Below, piece after piece: positions 25,983 to 34,840 of a stretch of 64,000 bases of DNA. The position numbers were made by a program, and so were the translations under genes. How positions within the stretch are numbered: position 1 is the stretch's first letter; every line of letters begins with the position of its first letter. The stretch spans positions 27,476 through 91,475 of the forward strand of contig JBMOOM010000051.1 in NCBI GenBank assembly GCA_049323275.1, written 5' to 3'. The notes beneath the pieces are model-generated. The model ran no database searches and had not been told where the DNA came from. It saw nothing but the letters and a program-made list of their open reading frames with translations. The stretch comes from Taklimakanibacter sp049323275. GTDB taxonomy: Bacteria > Pseudomonadota > Alphaproteobacteria > Rhizobiales > Aestuariivirgaceae.

Positions 25983-26873
25983 ATGCTGGTCCTGATCCAC
26001 GATTCGATGGGCGGAAACTTGCCCAAGCCGCCATATCCGCCGGATGTGGAGATCACCACCGACCGGGCACGCCTCGCCGAAGCGGATGTCGTCGTCTTTC
26101 ACATTCCCGACTGGCGGCAGGACCAGATGATCGCCAGGTCCGAATGGGACTGGCGGTTCCCTTTCGAGAAGCGGCCCGGACAACGCTGGGTCGGCTGGTC
26201 GATGGAATGCGATGAGCATTATCCGTGGTCGCGCAATATCAGGTTCATGCGCCATTTCGACCTGACCATGACCTATCGGCTCACCTCCGATGCGCCGGTG
26301 ACCTATGTAAATCCGAATGTGATGGTCGAGGCTTTCCGCACGGCGCCGCTTGCGAAACATGAGCCGGCGCTCGCCGCGGCCTTCGTGTCGAGCCGGTTCG
26401 ATCGCAGCGGACGCCAAGCCTATTTGCAGGAATTGGCGCGGCACATGGCGATCGATTCCTATGGCGCCTTCATGCGCAACCGCACGCTGCCCGATGATCG
26501 CGGCGTCCCGTCCAAGCTTGCCGCGATCGCGCATTACCGGTTCACCATCGCTTTCGAGAATGCCCGCAGCCCCGACTATGTCACCGAGAAGTTCTTCGAG
26601 CCGCTGCAGGCCGGCTCCGTGCCGGTCTATCTCGGGGCGCCGAACATCGCGGATTTCGCGCCGGGCGAAAACTGCTTCATCAATGCGGCCGACTTTCCGG
26701 AGCCGGCGGAACTGGCCGCCCATCTCAAGACTCTGGCGGCGGACGAAGCGGCCTATTCGGCTCATTTCGCCTGGCGACAAGAAGCCTTTCGCCCGAGCTT
26801 CAGGACGCTCCTGGATCTGGAGTCCGAACCCTGGCTTCACCGCATGTGCCGGGCGCTTCGGACACTGCGATGA
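25983..26873 (+). CDS. GT10 alpha-1,3-fucosyltransferase family protein
   Basis: Transfers fucose from GDP-fucose. It has 296 aa with the diagnostic GT10 motif YRFTIAFENARSPDYVTEKFFEPLQAGSVPVYLGAPNI at about 180-217, including the conserved FEN and TEKF residues that bind the donor. The N-terminal acceptor half (DVVVFHIPDW, WVGWSMECDEHYP) matches bacterial FucTs; no heptad repeats follow the catalytic domain. gmd and fcl 4 kb away provide the donor. The acceptor is unknown and could be LPS, capsule or the product of the adjacent peptide operon. Confidence 0.92.
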   Translation: MLVLIHDSMGGNLPKPPYPPDVEITTDRARLAEADVVVFHIPDWRQDQMIARSEWDWRFPFEKRPGQRWVGWSMECDEHYPWSRNIRFMRHFDLTMTYRLTSDAPVTYVNPNVMVEAFRTAPLAKHEPALAAAFVSSRFDRSGRQAYLQELARHMAIDSYGAFMRNRTLPDDRGVPSKLAAIAHYRFTIAFENARSPDYVTEKFFEPLQAGSVPVYLGAPNIADFAPGENCFINAADFPEPAELAAHLKTLAADEAAYSAHFAWRQEAFRPSFRTLLDLESEPWLHRMCRALRTLR

Positions 26874-27003
26874 GGCTGGAAACAGTGCCTTTTATGTTAC
26901 ACCGCCGGTAGAAACATCCCGATCCATCCCGCCGCAGTTGACGGTGCCGATCCATATCGTCAGAGTACGGACGAGGGAATCGTTGGTCTTCAGGGGACTT
27001 CTC

Positions 27004-27726
27004 ATGGTCAACAAGCTTCTTTTGACAGGTGCCGGCATTCTTCTGGTGAGCGCCAGCATGAATGCCGCGCGGGCCGCCGACATCGTCGAGCCCGGCGTCT
27101 ATGACTGGACCGGGCCCTTCATCGGCCTGCAGGGCGGTTATGCCTGGGGCAACAACGATACGTCGACCGAGAATTCGGAGAACGGTCCGGCCCCCTTCTC
27201 GTTCGAAGAGGACAGCGGCTCCCTGGATCTCAATGGCTTCGTCGGCGGACTTCATGCCGGATACAACTGGCAGTCGGACAGCCTGGTCCTCGGCGTCGTG
27301 GGCGATATCGAATTCGCCGACATGAAAGGCGACACTGAAGTCTCGATCAACGACTTCCCCCTTTCCGATCTCGATGGCGAGATCGACTGGCTGGGCTCGC
27401 TGAGGCTGCGCGCCGGCTTCGCGGCTGATCGAGCCCTCTTATATGCGACGGGCGGCCTCGCGGTCGGCGGCGCCGAGCTCTCGCTCGACAACAATCTCTC
27501 GGACGCGGATGCCGACAACCAGGAGACCAGATGGGGCTGGACGATCGGGGCCGGCGTTGAATATGCCTTCAGCGACGCGCTGAGCGGGTTCCTCGAATAT
27601 CGCTATACCGATCTCGGCACCATCGACGTCGAGATGGACATTCCCGAAGGCCAGAGGGAAAGCGAGGCCGACCTGGAATTCCACGCGGTGCGCGCCGGCC
27701 TGAGCTGGCATTTCAACGGCCTGTAG
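27004..27726 (+). CDS. Outer-membrane beta-barrel protein (Omp25/Omp31-like)
   Basis: 240 aa with a signal peptide (MVNKLLLTGAGILLVSASMN, cleavage near ARA-AD), then YDWTGPFIGLQGGYAWG, the typical start of Hyphomicrobiales Omp25/31 family porins. Alternating aromatic strands follow (GGLHAGYNWQ, GSLRLRAGFAADRALLYATGGLAVGG, WGWTIGAGVEYAFSDALSGFLEYRYTDLG) and the protein ends RAGLSWHF-NGL, close to the aromatic C-terminal strand needed for assembly. AGGGGA lies before the ATG. Confidence 0.9.
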   Translation: MVNKLLLTGAGILLVSASMNAARAADIVEPGVYDWTGPFIGLQGGYAWGNNDTSTENSENGPAPFSFEEDSGSLDLNGFVGGLHAGYNWQSDSLVLGVVGDIEFADMKGDTEVSINDFPLSDLDGEIDWLGSLRLRAGFAADRALLYATGGLAVGGAELSLDNNLSDADADNQETRWGWTIGAGVEYAFSDALSGFLEYRYTDLGTIDVEMDIPEGQRESEADLEFHAVRAGLSWHFNGL

Positions 27727-27744
27727 CCATCCGGCCGGACAGGT

Positions 27745-28446
27745 TCAGAATTTCTCCACCCAGGGCCTGAGCTCGAGCTCCCAGCTCCAGGCGCTCCGAG
27801 GCTGCATCAGGACATCGAGATAGGACCGCGCGATGGCATCCGGGTCGAGCATGCTGTCGGGCTTGTCGGGCGGCTCGCTGCGGCCGGGATTGCGGATGGC
27901 GCCGTCGATGATGAAATGGGCGACATGGACGCCCTGCGGCCCCAATTCGCGCGCCATGCTCTGGGCCAAGCCACGCAGAGCGAATTTGCCCATCGCGAAG
28001 GGGGCGGAGAGCGGATAGCCCTTCACGCTGGCGGTGGCGCCGGTGAACAAAATGGCGCCGAAGCCGCGCTTCAGCATGCGCCGGGCGGCCTGCTGGCCGA
28101 CCAGGAAACCGCCATAGGCGGTGACCGCGATGGCTTCCGCCACGTCCTCGGGATCGAGATCGACCAGGGCGCCGCGCAGACGGCCGGAGGCGTTGTAGAT
28201 GACGACGTCGGGCTCGCCGTTGGCTTTGTCGACCTCGCCGAACAGGGCCGCGACCTGCGCGGGGTCGGAGGCGTCGCAAGGGAAGGTCCTGGCCCGGGTT
28301 TCGGCCGCGAGGCTCGCCGGTTTCTGCGGGTTGCGGGCGGCGAGGCCGACCTTCAGCCCCTGCTCCGAGAGGAGCCGCGCCAGGGAGGCGCTCAGGCCTG
28401 ACCCGGAGCCGATGATGAGGGCGGTGGTGAAGCGCAGCTTGGACAT
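27745..28446 (-). CDS. SDR family protein with altered catalytic site
   Basis: 233 aa classical SDR fold: ALIIGSGSGLSASLARLL for NAD(P), VVIYNASG, FTGATASVKG. The catalytic YxxxK is replaced by FAMGK (Phe for Tyr) at about residue 160, so normal dehydrogenase chemistry is doubtful. Members with this change occur as annotated oxidoreductases, but the substrate is unknown. It lies alone between the OMP gene and the rpmI leader. Confidence 0.82.
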   Translation of the reverse strand: MSKLRFTTALIIGSGSGLSASLARLLSEQGLKVGLAARNPQKPASLAAETRARTFPCDASDPAQVAALFGEVDKANGEPDVVIYNASGRLRGALVDLDPEDVAEAIAVTAYGGFLVGQQAARRMLKRGFGAILFTGATASVKGYPLSAPFAMGKFALRGLAQSMARELGPQGVHVAHFIIDGAIRNPGRSEPPDKPDSMLDPDAIARSYLDVLMQPRSAWSWELELRPWVEKF

Positions 28447-28577
28447 GGAGGCCTCCTCGCTCTATTAAGTTCCCGAATGTGGGACCGGCGGGTTCGACTC
28501 CGCAAGCCATGCCGTTAGGTCATGTCAGCGCCCGCTTGCATTTTCCTTAGGCTTCCGCCATAACCCGGCCCGTTCAA

Positions 28578-28618
28578 ACCGCCTGGCCTGTAAAGGGCAT
28601 GCCAGGGCGGTCTTTTAT
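28578..28618 (+). promoter_or_regulatory. Attenuator-like hairpin in the rpmI leader
   Basis: ACCGCCTGGC pairs with GCCAGGGCGGT (one bulged G) and is followed by TCTTTTATT, an intrinsic-terminator shape 23 nt before the rpmI ATG. A terminator placed in a leader suggests attenuation of rpmI-rplT, which in many bacteria is autoregulated by L20. It could also terminate transcription entering from upstream. Confidence 0.6.
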
Positions 28619-28640
28619 TGTGCACCGAAAGGATAGCGAA

Positions 28641-28841
28641 ATGCCCAAAATGAAGACGAAGTCGTCGGCCAAGAAGCGATTCAAGGTCACGGCGACCGGC
28701 CGCATCAAGGCCGGTCAGGCCGGCAAGCGCCACGGCATGATCAAGCGCACCAACAAGCAGATCCGCAACCAGCGGGGCAGCATGATTCTGGCCGAGGGCG
28801 ATGAGCGCCTGGTCAAGATCCATATGCCCTATGCCCGCTAA
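28641..28841 (+). CDS. rpmI: 50S ribosomal protein L35 (bL35)
   Basis: 66 aa basic protein, MPKMKTKSSAKKRFKVTATG to HMPYAR, full length. The ATG at 28641 has an AAAGGA site; an earlier frame start at 28599 falls in the leader hairpin. It is followed by rplT after 22 nt. Confidence 0.98.
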   Translation: MPKMKTKSSAKKRFKVTATGRIKAGQAGKRHGMIKRTNKQIRNQRGSMILAEGDERLVKIHMPYAR

Positions 28842-28863
28842 GAACGCTGGAAGGAGATAAGAC

Positions 28864-29217
28864 ATGTCCCGTGTGAAGCGTGGTGTGACGGCCCGGGCCG
28901 CCCACAAGAAAGTCATCAAGAGCGCGTCGGGTTATTTCAACCGCCGCAAGAACATCTTCCGCGTCGCCGTGCAGGCGGTCGAGAAGGCGCAGCAGTATCA
29001 ATATCGCGACCGGCGCACCAAGAAGCGCAATTTCCGCGCTCTGTGGATCCAGCGCATCAATGCGGCGAGCCGCGAACTCGGCCTCACCTATGGCCGATTT
29101 ATCAACGGGCTCGGCAAGGCCGGTATCGAGATCGACCGCAAGGTTCTGGCCGATCTCGCCGTGCACGAGCCTCAGGCTTTCGCTGCTCTCGTCGACAAGG
29201 CGAAAGCGGCTCTCTGA
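28864..29217 (+). CDS. rplT: 50S ribosomal protein L20 (bL20)
   Basis: 117 aa, MSRVKRGVTARAAHKKVIK to a helical C-terminal domain with GLTYGRFINGLGKAGIEIDRKVLADLA, the conserved rRNA-binding region. It is assembled early in the 50S subunit and is a likely translational regulator of its own operon. A GGAGATAA ribosome site precedes it. Confidence 0.98.
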   Translation: MSRVKRGVTARAAHKKVIKSASGYFNRRKNIFRVAVQAVEKAQQYQYRDRRTKKRNFRALWIQRINAASRELGLTYGRFINGLGKAGIEIDRKVLADLAVHEPQAFAALVDKAKAAL

Positions 29218-29241
29218 GCCTCGTCAGCATCCATCGGTTCG

Positions 29242-29291
29242 GGCCGGGCTTTCGCTGGCGCTTCATGAAGCGTCAACGGCCCGGCCTTTTT
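29242..29291 (+). terminator. Terminator between rplT and pheS
   Basis: GGCCGGGC (29242-29249) pairs with GCCCGGCC (29279-29286), followed by TTTTT. A smaller hairpin, CGCTTCATGAAGCG, sits in the loop. It would reduce readthrough from rpmI-rplT into pheST. Confidence 0.85.
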
Positions 29292-29309
29292 CGTTGAAAG
29301 ACCCCAAAG

Positions 29310-30380
29310 ATGAGTCTGCAAAACCTCGAACAATCGCTGATCGACGGCATCACCAGCGCCGCGGACGAGACCGAGCTCGAAAGCTTGCGCGTTTCGGCGC
29401 TGGGCAAGAAGGGCGCCATTTCCGAGCGCATGAAGACGCTGGGCGCGATGGCGCCGGAAGAGCGTAAAGCCGCGGGCGCCGAGCTCAATGCGCTGAAGGA
29501 CAAGATCACCGAGGCGCTTTCGGCGCGCAAGGCGGCGCTGCAGGCCAAATCGCTGGAAGCCCGCCTCGTGACCGAGAAGATCGACGTCACCCTGCCGGCG
29601 CGCCCCGAGGCGCAGGGCTCGATCCATCCGGTGAGCCAGGTATGGGAAGAAGTGGTGCAGATCTGGGGCGATCTCGGCTTCTCCGTCGCCGAAGGCCCGC
29701 ATATCGAGAACGACTTCTACAATTTCACCGCGCTCAACATTCCGCCCGAGCATCCGGCGCGCCAGGAGCACGACACTTTCTATCTGCAGCCCAAGGCCGA
29801 CGGGTCGCGCATGCTGCTGCGCACCCACACCTCGCCGGTGCAGATCCGCTCCATGCAGGAAAGCAAGCCGCCGATCCGCATCATCGCGCCGGGGCGCACC
29901 TTCCGCTCGGATTCGGACCAGACCCACACGCCGATGTTCCACCAGATCGAAGGCCTCGTCATCGACGAGGAGACGCATCTCGGCCATCTCAAATGGGCGC
30001 TCGCCGAATTCTGCAAGGCGTTCTTCGAGATCGACGACGTCAAGATGCGCTTCCGCGCCTCGCATTTCCCGTTCACCGAGCCGTCGATGGAAATCGACAT
30101 CAACTGCTCGTGGGAAGGCGGCCAGGTGAAGATCGGCGAAGGCTCGTCCTGGCTCGAGATCCTCGGCAGCGGCATGGTGCATCCGAGCGTCATCAAGGCC
30201 GGCGGCCTCGATCCCGAGCGCTATCAGGGCTGGGCTTTCGGCATGGGCCTCGACCGCATCGCCATGCTGAAATACGGCATTCCGGATCTCCGCGCCTTCT
30301 TCGAGGCCGATCTGCGCTGGCTGCGCCATTACGGTTTCCGCTCGCTCGCTGTCCCCACTCTCGCCGGAGGCCTCTCCTGA
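29310..30380 (+). CDS. pheS: Phenylalanyl-tRNA synthetase alpha subunit
   Basis: 356 aa class II synthetase subunit: an N-terminal coiled coil (about 1-85), motif 2 region TFYLQPKADGSRMLLRTHTSPVQIR and FRSDSDQTHTPMFHQIEGL, motif 3 GWAFGMGLDRIAMLKYGIPD. It forms the (alpha beta)2 enzyme with PheT. Its TGA overlaps the pheT ATG. Confidence 0.98.
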   Translation: MSLQNLEQSLIDGITSAADETELESLRVSALGKKGAISERMKTLGAMAPEERKAAGAELNALKDKITEALSARKAALQAKSLEARLVTEKIDVTLPARPEAQGSIHPVSQVWEEVVQIWGDLGFSVAEGPHIENDFYNFTALNIPPEHPARQEHDTFYLQPKADGSRMLLRTHTSPVQIRSMQESKPPIRIIAPGRTFRSDSDQTHTPMFHQIEGLVIDEETHLGHLKWALAEFCKAFFEIDDVKMRFRASHFPFTEPSMEIDINCSWEGGQVKIGEGSSWLEILGSGMVHPSVIKAGGLDPERYQGWAFGMGLDRIAMLKYGIPDLRAFFEADLRWLRHYGFRSLAVPTLAGGLS

Positions 30381-32788
30381 TGAAATTCACCCTCTCCTGG
30401 CTCAAGGACCATCTCGAGACCGAAGCCACGCTCGACCAGATCGTCGACGGCCTGATCGGCGTCGGCCTCGAGGTCGAAGCGGTCGAGGACAAGTCGAAGG
30501 GGCTGGCCCCCTTCACCGTCGCTTATGTCAAGGAAGCGCGCCAGCATCCCAATGCCGACCGCCTGCGCGTCTGCGACGTCCTGACCCGCTCCGGCATGGT
30601 CCAGGTCGTATGCGGCGCGCCCAATGCCAAGACCGGCATGAAGGCGATCTTCGCGCCGCCCGGCGCCTATATTCCGGGCACCAAGATCACCCTCGAAAAG
30701 GGCGTCATCCGCGGCGTCGAATCGAACGGCATGCTGGTCTCGGAGCGCGAGCTGATGCTCTCCGAGGAGCATGACGGCATCATCGAGCTCGACAAATCGG
30801 CGCCGATCGGCTCGCCGGCGGCGGAAGCGCTCGGCCTCGCCGATCCGATGATCTATATCAAGGTCACGCCGAACCGCCCCGATGCGCTCGGCATCCACGG
30901 CATCGCGCGCGACCTCGCCGCCAAGGGCCTCGGCACGCTGAAGCCGCTCAACGTTCCCGCCATCGCCGGCAAGTTCAAGTCGCCGATCGGCGTGTCCTTG
31001 ATCTTCGACAGCGGCGATGTCAGCCCCTGCCCGCTTTTCGTCGGGCGCTACATCAAGGGGGTCAAGAACGGCCCGTCGCCCGCCTGGCTGCAGAATCGCC
31101 TCAAGGCGATCGGGCTCAGGCCGATCTCGGCGCTGGTCGACATCACCAACTACATCACCTTCGCCTATGGAAGGCCGCTGCATGTGTTCGATGCCGACAA
31201 GATCAAGGGCTCGATCCATGCCAGGCTCGCCAAGCGCGGCGAATATCTGCGCGCCCTCGACGGCAAGACCTATTGGCTCGACGCCAATATGACGGTCATC
31301 GCCGATGAGCGCCGACCCGAGGCGCTGGGCGGCATCATGGGCGGCGAGGAATCGGGCGTGTCGGACAAGACCGTCAATGTCTTCCTCGAATCGGCTTATT
31401 TCGATGCGCTGCGCACCGCCGCGACCGGGCGCAAGCTCGGCGTCCAGTCCGATGCGCGCTACCGCTTCGAGCGCGGCGTCGATCCGGCCTTCACGCAGGC
31501 GGGCGCGGAGCTCGGCACCGAAATGATCCTCGAGCTGTGCGGGGGCGAGCCGTCCGAACTCGTCGTCGCCGGCCATGTGCCCGACGCCAGACGCAGCTAT
31601 CTGCTGAGGCGGCGGCGCGTCGCCAATCTCGGCGGCGTCGAGGTCTCGGAGGCCCGGCAGAAGGAAATCCTGACCGCGCTCGGCTTCGAGGTCACCGAGA
31701 AGCCCGACGGGCTTCTGTGCGGCGTGCCGTCCTGGCGGCCCGATGTCCATGGCGAGGCCGACCTCGTCGAGGAAGTCTGCCGCATCTACGGGCTCGACAA
31801 TGTGCCTTTCGCCGAAATGCCGCGGCTCTCGCCGATCGCCAAGCCGGTGCTGAGCCCGCTGCAGCGGCGCATGATCGCGGCGCGGCGCGTGCTCGCGACA
31901 CGCGGCCTCAACGAGGCGGTCACCTGGTCGTTCCTGCCCGAGGCGCATGCCAAGCTCTTCAACAACGGCCATCGCAACCGCGACCTGGTGCTCGCCAATC
32001 CGATCTCGTCGGAGCTTTCCGACATGCGGCCGTCGCTGCTGCCCAATCTCATCGCCGCGACGGGACGCAACATGGCGCGCGGCTTCCAGGACGTGGCGCT
32101 GTTCGAAGTGGGCCAGGCCTATGCCGGCGACAGGCCGGAAGACGAGACTCTACGCGCGGCCGGCACGCGGCGCGGCGATATCGTGCCGCGCAATTGGCAA
32201 GGCGGCCAGCGCGCCGTCGACGTGTTCACCGCCAAGGCCGATGCGCTGGCGGTGCTCGACGCGGCAGGCGCGCAGGTTCAGAGCGTGCAGGTCGTGGCGG
32301 AAGCGCCTTCCTGGTATCATCCCGGCCGTTCCGGCACGATCCAGATGGGCCCGCAGAACAAGCTCGCCACTTTCGGCGAGATCCATCCGCGCATCCTGGC
32401 CGAAATGGACGTGAAGGGGCCGCTGGTCGCCTTCGAGGTCAATCTCAGCGCCATTCCCGGAACCAAGACGCGCAGCAGCACGCGCGCCGCGCTGAAGGCT
32501 TCCGACCTCATGGCGCTCAAGCGTGATTTCGCCTTCGTCGTCGACGAGACGATCGAAGCCGACAAGATCGTCAAGGCGGCCAAGGGCGCCGACAAGCAGC
32601 TCGTCTCCGATGTGGTCGTGTTCGACCGCTTCGCCGGCGGCACGCTCGACGCCGGCAAGGCCTCGCTCGCCATCGAGGTGACGATCCAGCCGCGCGAAAA
32701 GACGCTGACCGAGGAAGAGATCGAAGCCCTGTCGCAGAAGATCGTGGCGCAGGTCCACAAGGCGACCGGCGGCGTGCTGAGAAGCTAG
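30380..32788 (+). CDS. pheT: Phenylalanyl-tRNA synthetase beta subunit
   Basis: 802 aa with all expected domains: N-terminal MKFTLSWLKDHLETEATLDQ, the EMAP/tRNA-binding fold (FTVAYVKEARQHPNADRLRVC), B3/4 editing domain, B5 (ILTALGFEV), catalytic-like core and C-terminal FDX-ACB domain (LKRDFAFVVDETIEADKIVKA to HKATGGVLRS). The start overlaps the pheS stop (TGATG). The open frame reaches further upstream inside pheS, but only this ATG fits the family. Confidence 0.98.
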   Translation: MKFTLSWLKDHLETEATLDQIVDGLIGVGLEVEAVEDKSKGLAPFTVAYVKEARQHPNADRLRVCDVLTRSGMVQVVCGAPNAKTGMKAIFAPPGAYIPGTKITLEKGVIRGVESNGMLVSERELMLSEEHDGIIELDKSAPIGSPAAEALGLADPMIYIKVTPNRPDALGIHGIARDLAAKGLGTLKPLNVPAIAGKFKSPIGVSLIFDSGDVSPCPLFVGRYIKGVKNGPSPAWLQNRLKAIGLRPISALVDITNYITFAYGRPLHVFDADKIKGSIHARLAKRGEYLRALDGKTYWLDANMTVIADERRPEALGGIMGGEESGVSDKTVNVFLESAYFDALRTAATGRKLGVQSDARYRFERGVDPAFTQAGAELGTEMILELCGGEPSELVVAGHVPDARRSYLLRRRRVANLGGVEVSEARQKEILTALGFEVTEKPDGLLCGVPSWRPDVHGEADLVEEVCRIYGLDNVPFAEMPRLSPIAKPVLSPLQRRMIAARRVLATRGLNEAVTWSFLPEAHAKLFNNGHRNRDLVLANPISSELSDMRPSLLPNLIAATGRNMARGFQDVALFEVGQAYAGDRPEDETLRAAGTRRGDIVPRNWQGGQRAVDVFTAKADALAVLDAAGAQVQSVQVVAEAPSWYHPGRSGTIQMGPQNKLATFGEIHPRILAEMDVKGPLVAFEVNLSAIPGTKTRSSTRAALKASDLMALKRDFAFVVDETIEADKIVKAAKGADKQLVSDVVVFDRFAGGTLDAGKASLAIEVTIQPREKTLTEEEIEALSQKIVAQVHKATGGVLRS

Positions 32789-32879
32789 CCTCGTCGCCCA
32801 CATACATTCGTCATCCCGGCTTTCGCCGCTTTCGGATTCACACATCTTGCGAGGTGCCTGCGATTTATCTCTCCGCGCT

Positions 32880-33404
32880 TCAGTGCAGGACTGTCGGGGG
32901 AAAACGATGAGGCCTCAGAAAAAGCGGCGTATAGCAAGCGGATAGAGTGTATCTCAGAATTCTCAAGCAGATTTTCCCCTTCTCCCGCTTGCGGGAGAAG
33001 GTGCCCGACAGGGCGGATGAGGGTGTTGGTCCGTCTGGCGGCAGCTCATCCGCGAGCGCCAGGAGGATCATGTCCATCACATCATTGATGCGATGAAATA
33101 CATCATCGTTGAGGATGCGCAGGACACGGTATCCCTTCAGTCCGAGATAGGCTGTGCGGCGCGTATCGTAATCTCTGTCGTGATCCTCTGAATGGGTGGC
33201 GCCATCGACCTCGACGACGAGGCCGGCTTCGCGACAAAGAAAATCGACGGTGAACGGGCCGATCGAATGCTGGCGAATGAACTTATGTCCTTGCAGGCGT
33301 CGACCACGCAGGCCTGACCACAACCTCTCCTCGGCCGGCGTTTGACTCCTGCGTAGACGGCGAGCCTGATCCAGCCGCTTGGGCTCAATTTGCCGCGTTG
33401 TCAT
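32880..33404 (-). CDS. DUF559 (Vsr-like PD-(D/E)XK) endonuclease-like protein
   Basis: 174 aa from MTTRQIEPKRLDQ. The core (about 1-120) has the DUF559 pattern LRRSQTPAEERLWSGLRGRRL, KFIRQHSIGPFTVDFLC and LVVEVDGATHSEDHDRD, giving the D...E-x-D acidic residues of a Vsr-type nuclease fold, then GYRVLRILNDDV. The C-terminal tail (PTPSSALSGTFSRKREKGK and beyond) is encoded by the inner repeat and is not part of the domain. The start at 33404 avoids an extension that would translate the right inner repeat. The gene is exactly enclosed by the repeats of element 1. The biological role of DUF559 proteins is not established. Confidence 0.82.
   Translation of the reverse strand: MTTRQIEPKRLDQARRLRRSQTPAEERLWSGLRGRRLQGHKFIRQHSIGPFTVDFLCREAGLVVEVDGATHSEDHDRDYDTRRTAYLGLKGYRVLRILNDDVFHRINDVMDMILLALADELPPDGPTPSSALSGTFSRKREKGKICLRILRYTLSACYTPLFLRPHRFPPTVLH
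32973..33025 (+). repeat. Inner inverted repeat of element 1, left arm
   Basis: Contains the hairpin CTTCTCCCGCTTGCGGGAGAAG followed by a GTGCCC-GGGCGGATGAGGGTG tract. It overlaps the 3' part of the DUF559 gene and supplies its C-terminal codons. The matching arm, inverted, is at 33417-33468. Confidence 0.85.
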
Positions 33405-33416
33405 GGCGGCACCATA

Positions 33417-33468
33417 CACCCTCATCCGCCCTTCGGGCACCTTCTCCCGCAAGCGGGAGAAGGGAAAA
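33417..33468 (-). repeat. Inner inverted repeat of element 1, right arm
   Basis: CACCCTCATCCGCCC, GGGCAC and the hairpin CTTCTCCCGCAAGCGGGAGAAG mirror the left arm at 32973. It starts 13 nt upstream of the DUF559 start codon, so it forms the gene's leader or promoter region. Confidence 0.85.
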
Positions 33469-33622
33469 ACCAGGGAAGACCTCCCGTGAGATATGTGCAT
33501 ACGATAGCGGCGAAAGCCGGGATCCATTCAATGGAATGAGCATGGCGGAGCTGCGCGCGCTTCGCCAATTTAATAGGCCCCGGGGTGACGGACTGGTTTC
33601 GAACTACGGCAAAGAACATCCT

Positions 33623-34771
<1,149 letters not shown>

Positions 34772-34840
34772 GTGTTACAGTTCTGGAACAGCCTTCAGCG
34801 AGTGGGCCCGACTATAGAGAGGTCCGGGCGTTCCGCCAAC

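Larger units (their letters stand above)
32813..33523. mobile_element. DUF559-carrying element with terminal inverted repeats (element 1)
   Basis: The left end (32813-32847) and right end (33489-33523, inverted) match at 31 of 35 positions, starting with the identical 18-mer ATCCCGGCTTTCGCCGCT and continuing TCG-AT-CACA-ATCT. Inside is a second inverted repeat pair (32973-33025 and 33417-33468), and between those a DUF559 endonuclease gene. The outer tip contains the core of the REP-like palindromes seen elsewhere. No target-site duplication is evident. I know of no named element with this structure; the call as mobile is inference from symmetry and from a gene-less relative at 40401. Confidence 0.6.

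Noticed and set aside
23337..26873. Lasso peptide cluster
   Set aside because: The YxxP peptide and RRE fit, but neither a transglutaminase-like leader peptidase (B2) nor an asparagine-synthetase-like cyclase (C) is present.
29642..30379. N-terminal extension of pheT into pheS
   Set aside because: The frame is open but the family start MKFTLSWLKDHL lies at 30380 and overlaps the pheS stop as usual.
32813..33523. Insertion sequence with transposase
   Set aside because: The only gene inside is the DUF559 nuclease-like protein; no DDE, HUH or serine recombinase motif is present and no target duplication is seen.
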